A stretch of DNA of 30,824 nucleotides from Bacteroidia bacterium (GTDB lineage: Bacteria; Bacteroidota; Bacteroidia; Bacteroidales; VadinHA17), in assembly GCA_026391515.1 (NCBI GenBank), contig JAPLEC010000450.1:1-30824 (forward strand), written 5' to 3'. Shown here one piece after another: positions 1-7,744 of the stretch (the first letter of the stretch is position 1; each line of letters begins with the position of its first letter). A model generated the notes under the pieces. It saw only the letters and a list, made by a program, of their open reading frames with translations, was not told the origin of the DNA and did no database searches. A program made the position numbers and the translations under genes.

Positions 1-1090
1 AACATGTGAAACCTCCTGAGACTATACCCCGGCAGCAAGCCTCTCTGAGATCCGGATGCCTGATGCCATTCTGAAGCTGGACTGCAAGGGATGCAATTAT
101 TCCACCTGCAAAATTATCCCCGCAGCCGGTAGTATCACCGGCCCGGACACTCTTCAATTCGTCTTTAATTCGTTGTGAAACAGGCATTTCCATTATTCCA
201 TCAGAGGCGAAAAAATTACCGTCAGAATATGTAAGAATATTGTTCGATCCATTAGTAATTATTACCGATGAAACTTTTTTGTCCCTGAAAAATTGTATTG
301 CATTACGGAAGTTGTGTTTGTTACTCAGGCGACAGGCTTCTTCTTTGTCAGCAATGAGAAGATCAATAAACTGATAGCTTTTATCACTCTCTCCCATTGG
401 CCATTTTTTTGAAGGATTTGCTTTTTCGTTCCTGAAATCAAATACAGCATTTACAACTGTAACAGATCCGTTTGACTTTGCTTTCTTCACGAGAGTGGTT
501 AATCTATCATGTATTCGGGGAACAAGAGCCGTTGCACCAAATACAACAATGTCTGAATTAAAAAAATCATTATCGAGTTCGTCAGGATAATAATCCCATG
601 CTGCACCTATTGAGTTAATGAACATTCTTTCACCATGACCGTTATTATAATCAGGATCAGAGAGTACAACAGTAGATGGAGTTCTGTTTCCAATCAGTTT
701 ATAATCTCTAAGTACAACTGGCGTTTTTTCCAGTGAAGCAAGAAGGTATTTCCCTTTTTCATCTTTTCCTGCTCGTCCATAAAAACGTACTTCACATTTT
801 TCAGGATCAGTTGTTTGTGCAACATGGATTAAGGACACTATTGATGGTCCGCCGATATTAATTTTATCATATATTCTGCCTCCTGTTATCTTTTTGATAA
901 AGAGATCTATAGAATTCCCGCAATGTTTTTCAAATTCTTCCTGGAAAACCAGCTTGCCGGGGTTTAGCCCTCCATCGCCTCGTTTTTTTGAGAGAAAAGG
1001 TTGAATAGCAACGCTGTCAAAATCGACATTATTATATAACAAATCGACTAGACAACAACCAACTCCGGATACAATAATTTTTCCAGCCAT
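1..1090 (-). CDS. PfkB-family sugar kinase, cut by the left edge
   Basis: This is an ATP-dependent sugar kinase of the ribokinase/PfkB family. It reads open from an ATG at 1090 to the window edge, so 363 residues are visible and only the extreme C-terminus is missing. The PfkB signature DTTGCGDNFAGG lies near residues 319-330. Its GCGD corresponds to the family GAGD anion hole, making D325 the catalytic base. An upstream IGGPS stretch and the GRAGKDEKG segment also fit the fold. It starts 32 bases after the stop of the D-lyxose/D-mannose isomerase gene on the same strand, so the two are probably co-transcribed and the kinase probably acts on the ketose that enzyme makes (D-fructose or D-xylulose). 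That substrate is inferred; PfkB kinases also act on adenosine, ribose and other sugars. Family assignment is firm, substrate is not. Confidence 0.88.
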   Translation of the reverse strand, partial: MAGKIIVSGVGCCLVDLLYNNVDFDSVAIQPFLSKKRGDGGLNPGKLVFQEEFEKHCGNSIDLFIKKITGGRIYDKINIGGPSIVSLIHVAQTTDPEKCEVRFYGRAGKDEKGKYLLASLEKTPVVLRDYKLIGNRTPSTVVLSDPDYNNGHGERMFINSIGAAWDYYPDELDNDFFNSDIVVFGATALVPRIHDRLTTLVKKAKSNGSVTVVNAVFDFRNEKANPSKKWPMGESDKSYQFIDLLIADKEEACRLSNKHNFRNAIQFFRDKKVSSVIITNGSNNILTYSDGNFFASDGIMEMPVSQRIKDELKSVRAGDTTGCGDNFAGGIIASLAVQLQNGIRHPDLREACCRGIVSGGFTC

Positions 1091-1122
1091 AATTAATTCT
1101 TCCCGGATTATTATTTAATTAT

Positions 1123-1797
1123 TTAAAGGAATTTCTTATAGTCATTGACAAGCAGATGCAACGGTTCTGTATCCTCAGTAATTTCTGGATATCTTCCTAT
1201 TTCTTCTAAGAAGCATTTGTCAATCGTATCATCATTGACCATGCTTACTTCGCCAACGAGCACTTTCCCTTTACCTGGTTCTCCATAAAATCTGTGACAC
1301 ATATGCTGTTCCAGGCAAATACTCTCACCAGGTGTTAGAATTACTTTCCCTCCAGCCTTTACTGATCGTTTTATCCCGTCAACTTTAAAATGAACCGGAT
1401 TATCATCCAACTTATTGTCGGGGGCGGTATTGTACAGTTCAATAACAAGATTACCACCGCCCCGGTTTATAATGTCCTCCATTTTTGACCAGTGGTGATG
1501 CATCGGTGTTTCCTGGTTTTCTTCCACTATCATTATTTTTTCAGCATAGGGTTTCTTATCCACACCTAATTTCCCGTTACGTATTGTGAATAAGAACAAT
1601 CCTCTTGAATAAAAATCTCCCGAACCAAAGTCAGTAATATCCCAGCCAAGCATATTATTTATTATTTCTTCAGCACCGGATTTGTTTTTCTTCCAGTCAT
1701 CCAGACTCCGGGAAGCCCAAGGTGGAAGGATGAATTGTTTCTTTCTCATAAATGCTTTGGCATTTTCAATGATCTTGTTTATTTCGCTTCGTTTCAT
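1123..1797 (-). CDS. D-lyxose ketol-isomerase (D-lyxose/D-mannose isomerase), cupin fold
   Basis: The 224-residue protein looks like the D-lyxose isomerase family (E. coli O157 z5688/EcSI and B. subtilis YdaE type), cytosolic cupins that interconvert D-lyxose with D-xylulose and D-mannose with D-fructose using a divalent metal. The family block PMHHHWSKMEDIINRGGG spans about residues 98-115. H100, H102, E107 and, from the LEQHMCHRF segment, H168 are the expected metal ligands. The N-terminus MKRSEIN, the GWDITDFG block and the end region also match the family, and the length is the usual one. It is followed 32 bases later by a PfkB kinase, which suggests an isomerise-then-phosphorylate route for an imported pentose or hexose. 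The TPR-CHAT gene ends 50 bases upstream, so transcription could begin further back. The preferred sugar cannot be read from sequence. Confidence 0.9.
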   Translation of the reverse strand: MKRSEINKIIENAKAFMRKKQFILPPWASRSLDDWKKNKSGAEEIINNMLGWDITDFGSGDFYSRGLFLFTIRNGKLGVDKKPYAEKIMIVEENQETPMHHHWSKMEDIINRGGGNLVIELYNTAPDNKLDDNPVHFKVDGIKRSVKAGGKVILTPGESICLEQHMCHRFYGEPGKGKVLVGEVSMVNDDTIDKCFLEEIGRYPEITEDTEPLHLLVNDYKKFL

Positions 1798-1847
1798 TGT
1801 AATAATTATTTTTGAATGTTTTTGATTCTCTTTATTTCTTTTTCACA

Positions 1848-4800
1848 TCATTCTACAAGGGTAAATGCTGCCCAGGCAGAAGGAGAATTATGATATTTTT
1901 CTTTCATAAAATTCTGAGCGTTTCTGAATGAGTCATGAATTTTTTTTCCGGAAATCCAGTTTTCGTAAAACTTATCCATCAGCTCTGAAGTTTGATAATC
2001 GGGTACCTGCCATAGAGAAATAATCATATAATTTACTCCTGCCATTTTAAAGACTCTCTGCATACCGAATACTCCTTCGGTTCCTCTGATTTCACCTAGT
2101 CCTGTTTCACAGGCCGACAATACAACCAGCTGAGTATTTGGAAGATACATTTCAGAAACTTCAGATGCAAGTAAAATACCATCTTCAACATTTTGGGGTA
2201 ACGGCTGATTTTTCCAGGCATGGTTACCTCCGGCAAATATCAATCCGGCTCTTAAAAGAGGATTATCTGATGAACGTATTGTACTGCCCGATTTTATTGC
2301 TTTCGGTTCAGATTCTTTATCCATTTTTACAGGTTCAGGGAAAAAGAATCCGTGAGTTGCTATATGAAGCAAAGCAGGCGAATTAAGATTATTGAATGAT
2401 TTGAAGCTTTCCTCAGTAGCGTTATCGCCAGTAAATGATACCGTATTTATTTTGTTCCGGGTTAATATATTTTCAATTTCTTTGACCTCTGCAAGAGTGC
2501 CATCCAGATAGGCAAAACTGCTGCCACGTGCAGGATCATTGTTCATATACCTGTTTTTACCAGCGGAATCAGGACTGAGATACCTTGATGTCGCAGCTTT
2601 CATTGTTGATGTATCTGAATCATAATTAATCCCTCCATAAAACACAACCTTCAAATTACCTGAAGAATGAAAGATCTCATTATTTTTTCTTATTACCTCG
2701 CGTGTGCTGGTAACTGCAACCATTTTATACTTATCCGATAAATATTTATTATCAGGACAAGGAATGGCATCGAATGAAATCAGATTTAGCATTCCGACCG
2801 GTGAATAATATACTGTTTCAGTATTCTTCAGAGAACTTTCCAAAGGTTTCCAGATCAAGTCATACAAATTGTCTTTAATATTTGATGAAATTTCCTGATT
2901 ACTTTTTGATGAAGTGAATCCATATAATTTATTTGCAGTGGCTGCATCATCAGATGATTTATTTTCTTTGAGCAGATCTTTTAGTTTTTCTTCTTCGAAC
3001 AACTGGATCATTTCCGGCTGCTTCATTCCAGGCTGGATTAAAAGAGCGCAATAAAGAATCGTTTCATCAGAGAACGTGAGATTGTTCTTATTAAAAGCGA
3101 TGAATTCAATTGCTGCTTCTTTCTCTCCGAGGGATTGCTGAACATTTTTCCAGGTAATGACAGTGTCAAGGCCAGTAAACTCATTAAAACCAGGCATTTG
3201 CTGTAGATTTTTGTACAGCTCCTTTTCTTCGGTGGTTGAAATATTTTCAAGGCTGTCGGTATTAATCCATCGTTGTGCTAATGGTAATTGTTCCTGCTGA
3301 GAGAGCAATGTTTTTATTGAAAGAAATTTGTCGTATCTGTCAATCAGATTTTTATTACCGCTGTTCATAATAGCCTGCCTGAATGCTCTGGATGATTGCA
3401 AAACAATGCCTTTAAGTGCAAGCTGATTATTATATGCAACACATGTTATTGCAGGATTTTCAGATTTTCTCCTGTAGACAAAAGAATTAATATCGCTGAA
3501 ATGAGAATTGATGTCGGATATGAATTGTTCCTTCTCTTTCTCAGCAAGAAAAGTGAAATTCTTACAGATATGGTAATAAAGATAATTATTCACTTCAAGA
3601 TAAAGGATCTCTGCACTATCCTGCCTCCCAGTCAATTCGTACAGTTCAGCAAGATTAAATATTGAGTTTGAGTATAACGGATGATTCTCTCCAACTTTAT
3701 TCCTGAAAATGTTAATGGCAATTTTTAACAGCTTTTCAGCTTCAGCATATTTCTCTTCGCGTATATAAACTGCTGCAAGTTTTTTCAATGAATTTCCATA
3801 ATCAGTATGGTGTTCGCCAAGACTGGTTTTGTATATTTCCACAGCCTGTTTTTCATAATTTTCAGCTTTGGTAAAATCCTTTCTGTTCTCATATATATAT
3901 GAAAGATTATCAAAGCAATAGGCTACATGAGGACTCATTTCACCCAGGTTTTTCTTTTTGATCTCCATTGCCTTCAGGATGATAGGTTCAGCAGAGTCAT
4001 ATTTCTTAATCTCCACATACAGGTTTGCCAGATTATCGAGATATACAGCATAATCGGTACTTCCTTCCCCAAAAACGGCTTTTCCTTTTTCGACAATGTT
4101 CAGGTATATATTTAATGCCTTATCATAATTCCCAAGTAAAGTATAATTGTTGGCCAGGATATTCAGATCTGCCAGGTAGTTACCGCTGTTTTTGCCAAAT
4201 AATTCCTCATCTTTGGCTAATGCTTTCAAACACATTTCTTCAGCTGATGAAAAATTGCTCATCAATTGGTATAAAACTGAAAGCGCATAATAAGTAAGTG
4301 AGGCATCATATCCCTTTGATTCCTGGATTTCGAGAGCTTTCCTGTATATTGATTCCGCTTTATTATATTCACTTGTCTCACAGTAAGTATTACCCAGATC
4401 ACACATATATGATGTATAGTCATCTGATTCTTCACCTCCAATTGATTTTTCTATCTCCAGAGCTTTCAGGAAGAGAGGTTCTGCACTTTTAAATTGAGAT
4501 ATTTCAAAATAAACAGTACCCAGTGCTGCAAGTGCTTGTGCGTAATTAGTGCTCTTTTCGCCAAAGGTTTCCTTATATCGTTTGAGAGCTTCATTTAAAA
4601 GACTTATGGAAAGATTGTACTGTTCGGTGTCGAGGTAAAGTAATGCAAGGCTTTCATTTGCATAAGCATATTCTGATTTGTATCCTCCTTTACTTGTTTT
4701 ATCATAGATCCCAATAGCTTCTTTCAGTGAGGATTCAGCTTCTGAATACTTACCTGTTGAATATTGGAGTACACCCACCATTGTGAGTATATATGCATAT

Positions 4801-5234
4801 TCTTTTGATTTGGTACCATTAATTTTCTTTTGAATCTCCAAAGCTTCTGAAAGAAAAGGTTCTGCGCCAATATAATCTTCCCTGTCTAAAAGCATTGTCC
4901 CGTATTCTTGAAGGCTGGAAGCATAATCAGGGTCTTCCATTTCTTCATAGTCCCGGAAAAGTTCAATTGCTTCTTTGTAAGAATTTTCTGCCTTTTCATT
5001 ATTCCCTAAACCAGAGTAACTCATTGCGATCAGTCTTTTAAGTTGAGCATAATCAGGCATCTGTGAGTCATAATCTTCAACAAGAATTGAATCTGCAAGC
5101 AATCCGTTTTTTAGAGCTTTTTCATAATTCTCAGATTCAATATCTTTTACAAGTTCTCTCCATATCTTATTAAGATTCTGGGCATATACAACACCTGAGG
5201 CAAAAAATAATAGAATACATACTATTTTTTTCAT
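1848..5234 (-). CDS. Exported TPR-repeat protein with C-terminal CHAT (caspase-like) protease domain
   Basis: The start chosen is the ATG at 5234, because it puts a clean signal peptide at the N-terminus (MKKIVCILLFFASGVVYAQ). An upstream in-frame ATG at 5279 would bury it. The mature part holds about twelve TPR repeats of roughly 42 residues (about residues 40-560, recurring pattern Y..AE..L..AL.I), then a linker and a C-terminal CHAT domain. The CHAT dyad is visible as H961 in HIATHG and C1042 in LSACETG, followed by the family RGTEGVFGMQR and ISLWQVPD blocks. CHAT proteins are clan CD cysteine peptidases related to caspases and separase. TPR-CHAT pairs are common in Bacteroidota and cyanobacteria, and some are effectors of defence systems. 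No gRAMP, gasdermin or other partner gene is adjacent, and the signal peptide points to the envelope, so its target is unknown. Length is 1128 residues. Confidence 0.9.
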   Translation of the reverse strand: MKKIVCILLFFASGVVYAQNLNKIWRELVKDIESENYEKALKNGLLADSILVEDYDSQMPDYAQLKRLIAMSYSGLGNNEKAENSYKEAIELFRDYEEMEDPDYASSLQEYGTMLLDREDYIGAEPFLSEALEIQKKINGTKSKEYAYILTMVGVLQYSTGKYSEAESSLKEAIGIYDKTSKGGYKSEYAYANESLALLYLDTEQYNLSISLLNEALKRYKETFGEKSTNYAQALAALGTVYFEISQFKSAEPLFLKALEIEKSIGGEESDDYTSYMCDLGNTYCETSEYNKAESIYRKALEIQESKGYDASLTYYALSVLYQLMSNFSSAEEMCLKALAKDEELFGKNSGNYLADLNILANNYTLLGNYDKALNIYLNIVEKGKAVFGEGSTDYAVYLDNLANLYVEIKKYDSAEPIILKAMEIKKKNLGEMSPHVAYCFDNLSYIYENRKDFTKAENYEKQAVEIYKTSLGEHHTDYGNSLKKLAAVYIREEKYAEAEKLLKIAINIFRNKVGENHPLYSNSIFNLAELYELTGRQDSAEILYLEVNNYLYYHICKNFTFLAEKEKEQFISDINSHFSDINSFVYRRKSENPAITCVAYNNQLALKGIVLQSSRAFRQAIMNSGNKNLIDRYDKFLSIKTLLSQQEQLPLAQRWINTDSLENISTTEEKELYKNLQQMPGFNEFTGLDTVITWKNVQQSLGEKEAAIEFIAFNKNNLTFSDETILYCALLIQPGMKQPEMIQLFEEEKLKDLLKENKSSDDAATANKLYGFTSSKSNQEISSNIKDNLYDLIWKPLESSLKNTETVYYSPVGMLNLISFDAIPCPDNKYLSDKYKMVAVTSTREVIRKNNEIFHSSGNLKVVFYGGINYDSDTSTMKAATSRYLSPDSAGKNRYMNNDPARGSSFAYLDGTLAEVKEIENILTRNKINTVSFTGDNATEESFKSFNNLNSPALLHIATHGFFFPEPVKMDKESEPKAIKSGSTIRSSDNPLLRAGLIFAGGNHAWKNQPLPQNVEDGILLASEVSEMYLPNTQLVVLSACETGLGEIRGTEGVFGMQRVFKMAGVNYMIISLWQVPDYQTSELMDKFYENWISGKKIHDSFRNAQNFMKEKYHNSPSAWAAFTLVE

Positions 5235-5399
5235 GGTTTTTTTAGTTACAGAATGAAATCGATATATGAGATTAATCAAATTTGAATCGTTAATAATTTT
5301 ATTATGAAAAGTAATAAATTTTTAAACAACTATTCTTATTAAATATCAGATTCCCGATTACTATTTACTAAATTGCATTAAAAGTAAAACCAATTAGTT

Positions 5400-5810
5400 A
5401 TGAAAACTTATGTATCAGTGATTTTATGTCTTTTAGCTGTGACTGCCTCAAAGGCACAGGTAATTGATCTGACCGGCACATGGACAATGTTTGAAATGGC
5501 CTATGTAACAAGTGAGGGCACGCAGAAAATGACTGAGGATCAGATGAAAGCCAACGGTTCCGTAACCGATTACTTTTTTATGGCGGAAGGAAAATTCAAA
5601 ATGACCAGCAATATGTCAGGTTCGGGCACCCTTGATACTTATGAGGGCACCTGGAAATTTGCAGAAAACAAGCTTACATTAACTCTCAAAATTGGCGAAC
5701 GTCTTATGGATGTTGTCTGGAATGTTGAATTCAAGGACAATGCAATGAATCTTAGTCGTACAAGTCCCGACGGGTCAATGACTATAATAAACTCTTTCAG
5801 GAAAAAATAA
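5400..5810 (+). CDS. Small secreted lipocalin-like protein
   Basis: The 136-residue protein has a signal peptide of about 19 residues (ending near ASKAQ), then a beta-rich domain opening with DLTGTW and containing EGTWKF and LTLTLKIG. This GTW.. pattern is typical of lipocalin-like/DUF domains of exported Bacteroidota proteins, which form small barrels that may bind lipophilic ligands. It is divergent from the TPR-CHAT gene, sharing a 165-base upstream region in which I see no perfect TAnnTTTG box. A second protein of similar design follows 103 bases downstream. No catalytic residues are recognisable. The export prediction is good, but the ligand and role are unknown. Confidence 0.75.
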   Translation: MKTYVSVILCLLAVTASKAQVIDLTGTWTMFEMAYVTSEGTQKMTEDQMKANGSVTDYFFMAEGKFKMTSNMSGSGTLDTYEGTWKFAENKLTLTLKIGERLMDVVWNVEFKDNAMNLSRTSPDGSMTIINSFRKK

Positions 5811-5835
5811 TTCTGGTTTATCTCTTTTTAGAAAA

Positions 5836-5843
5836 TAATTTTG
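5836..5843 (+). promoter_or_regulatory. Possible -7 element upstream of the second lipocalin-like gene
   Basis: TAATTTTG matches the Bacteroidota TAnnTTTG box, 70 bases before the ATG at 5914. No convincing -33 element was seen, and in AT-rich DNA such matches occur by chance, so support is weak. Confidence 0.3.
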
Positions 5844-5913
5844 ATATTTTCACAGAATAATTTGGGTTGTTTTTTTGTCATATTATATTATTATTCCTTA
5901 ATTTATAAGAATC

Positions 5914-6426
5914 ATGAAGAACAATAATTTTTTAAAACACAGGAAGCTTTTCGCTTTTTTTGTCCTGCTGCTTATCCCTGCCGGAGTTTTTGCACAGACA
6001 AATTTTTCAGGCACATGGGCTTTCAATGAATCAAAGAGTAATTTCGGAGAAAGTCAGTTTCGCTTTGCGGCTACCACAATGGTTGTCACCCAGGACGACA
6101 AAGTACTCACCGTTGAAACCACAAGGCCAGGCCAGGACGGCAATGAGGTTAAAATGACTGCCAAATACAATCTAGACGGCACCGTGAGTGAGAATTCTGG
6201 GTTCAATAATACTACGAGAAAATCAACGGTTACATGGTCAGCCGATAAAGCATCCATTACAATCGCCTCAACCATGACATTCGACATGAATGGAGAAACA
6301 AGAACCATGAATTCCTCGCAAACCTGGAAACTCACTGAGGGCGGGAAGTTATTGCTTTTGGATAATGTAATGCCCGGTCGCGATGGTGGTGAGATGAAGA
6401 CGACAGTGGCTTATGACAAAAAGTAA
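5914..6426 (+). CDS. Secreted lipocalin-like/beta-barrel protein
   Basis: The 170-residue protein has a positively charged start, a hydrophobic core and a signal peptidase site around VFAQ (residues 25-28). The mature domain begins NFSGTWAFNESKS and continues as alternating short beta strands rich in Thr, with a TWKL motif near the end. This resembles the secreted lipocalin-like families found in tandem in Bacteroidota. It shares the GTW opening and general architecture with the preceding gene but little else, so the two are at most distant paralogues. A strong terminator hairpin follows 19 bases after the stop. No enzymatic motif is visible and the function is unknown. Confidence 0.75.
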   Translation: MKNNNFLKHRKLFAFFVLLLIPAGVFAQTNFSGTWAFNESKSNFGESQFRFAATTMVVTQDDKVLTVETTRPGQDGNEVKMTAKYNLDGTVSENSGFNNTTRKSTVTWSADKASITIASTMTFDMNGETRTMNSSQTWKLTEGGKLLLLDNVMPGRDGGEMKTTVAYDKK

Positions 6427-6445
6427 AAAGAACAGGAAATTAATG

Positions 6446-6478
6446 AAAAGCCTGCAAATATTTGATTTGCAGGCTTTT
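6446..6478. terminator. Bidirectional intrinsic terminator between convergent genes
   Basis: A perfect 14-bp stem (AAAAGCCTGCAAAT paired with ATTTGCAGGCTTTT) encloses a 5-base loop. The stem has terminal A and T runs on both strands, so it can serve both the lipocalin-like gene on the left and the minus-strand hydrolase gene ending at 6537. Confidence 0.85.
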
Positions 6479-6536
6479 CTTAGGAATTGAGGACTACTTC
6501 AACCTTATACCTTTGTACTATTATACTGTCGCACCT

Positions 6537-7655
6537 TTATTCCAATATCCCGGGTTTCGGTTTCTTTCCTTCAGAAACCCACTTTCTAAGAAGATCAAAT
6601 GCTTTCCCGGTCTCTGTCGGTAAAAAGCTGCAGTGTCCCTGGCCTTTTGTATAAATGGTTACCAGATTCGATTGCTTTCCATTTTCATGAACCATATTGT
6701 CATAAGAAATTACAGCCATATTTGCAGGAATAAGCTGATCATAAATTGTATGTACCAGTAATGTCGGCCTTGTAGTATTTCCTGTACGGTCATATTTATT
6801 AAAGAAATCCTCAGTACCCGGTGTTGCAGCAAGCCTTTCGACTTTTTGATTAAGCTCCCAGTCGTCAGGGAAACCGTTGTAAAGCGTGTTCGTGTTGTCA
6901 AAAGGATTTCCGCCCGCCTGTCTGCCTATATCACGAAGAATTAAGTCGTTAAACATAACTACAAATGCCAGGTCTTTTAGCTTCAATTCGAACCCTCTTG
7001 CTACAGCTGATGCAAGTAATGTGTCACTTTTTATTGCAGCAGAAACTGCAGACATGGACAGCGCAGGAGCTGTACCTTTTATAACTTCGGAAACAGGAGG
7101 GATCACTCCCGGAAATAAGGCAGCAAAAACAAGATTTATATCACATGTCATCTTGATCTGAAGATATGGTCTGCTTGCGAGCGGACACATTGGCATTGCC
7201 CCGTTATAATATTTTGGAAAGTTTTCAATGATTGCAAGGGTTATGCCGCCTCCCATCGAATGACCGGTTATGAAGCAGGTATCAGGCTTCCCGTATTTTT
7301 TCGAAAAATATTTTCGTAGTGCTTCGGTGTCATTCACACCCTCGGTAAGAGCCCATCCGGTTTTCCTGTAAGCAGAACGGGCCACTGCAAATCCCCTGTC
7401 AAGAAAAGGTTTCACGGAATTATCAACTGCAGGATTCTGGAAACGCTTAGGATCTTGTTTTGTTGCTGGCATCTCATATCCATGAGCATACATCACAAGA
7501 TTATGATTCCAATTTGTCGGAATGACGATACGAAACATAGCATTGTTTATCCGACCTGTATCAATTGTTGCTCCATTTATATTCTGAGCATGTATTTTCG
7601 GGTAATTCAGTACAATGATCATTAAGCTTATCAGCAAGATTCTAAGATTCTTCAT
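6537..7655 (-). CDS. Secreted alpha/beta hydrolase (serine hydrolase)
   Basis: The 372-residue protein has a signal peptide ending near HAQ (residues 22-24) and an alpha/beta-hydrolase fold. The nucleophile elbow is GHSMGG with S133. The probable acid is D306 in HTIYDQLIP and the probable base is H341 in GQGHCSF, so the triad looks complete. The MYAHGYEMP segment before the elbow supplies the oxyanion-hole HG motif. A helical lid region lies between about residues 160 and 280. It lies 89 bases downstream of the GH2 beta-galactosidase on the same strand, so the two may form one unit that removes acyl groups and sugars from an extracytoplasmic substrate. This is inferred; an esterase, lipase or peptidase role cannot be separated by sequence alone. 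Confidence 0.85.
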   Translation of the reverse strand: MKNLRILLISLMIIVLNYPKIHAQNINGATIDTGRINNAMFRIVIPTNWNHNLVMYAHGYEMPATKQDPKRFQNPAVDNSVKPFLDRGFAVARSAYRKTGWALTEGVNDTEALRKYFSKKYGKPDTCFITGHSMGGGITLAIIENFPKYYNGAMPMCPLASRPYLQIKMTCDINLVFAALFPGVIPPVSEVIKGTAPALSMSAVSAAIKSDTLLASAVARGFELKLKDLAFVVMFNDLILRDIGRQAGGNPFDNTNTLYNGFPDDWELNQKVERLAATPGTEDFFNKYDRTGNTTRPTLLVHTIYDQLIPANMAVISYDNMVHENGKQSNLVTIYTKGQGHCSFLPTETGKAFDLLRKWVSEGKKPKPGILE

Positions 7656-7744
7656 CTTTTAAGTTCTAAAAATTGAAATGTTTAAAAAAAAATCTTTTAT
7701 GAGAAATGAAAAATGCATAACTGTATCGGGATCGTTTCCATGAA

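Noticed and set aside
1848..5234. Type III-E CRISPR (craspase) TPR-CHAT component or gasdermin-activating protease
   Set aside because: No gRAMP, Cas1/Cas2, CRISPR array or gasdermin gene is in the window, and the protein has a signal peptide.
5400..6426. Recent tandem duplication of the two lipocalin-like genes
   Set aside because: Beyond the signal peptide and the GTW opening the two proteins show little similarity, so any duplication is ancient.
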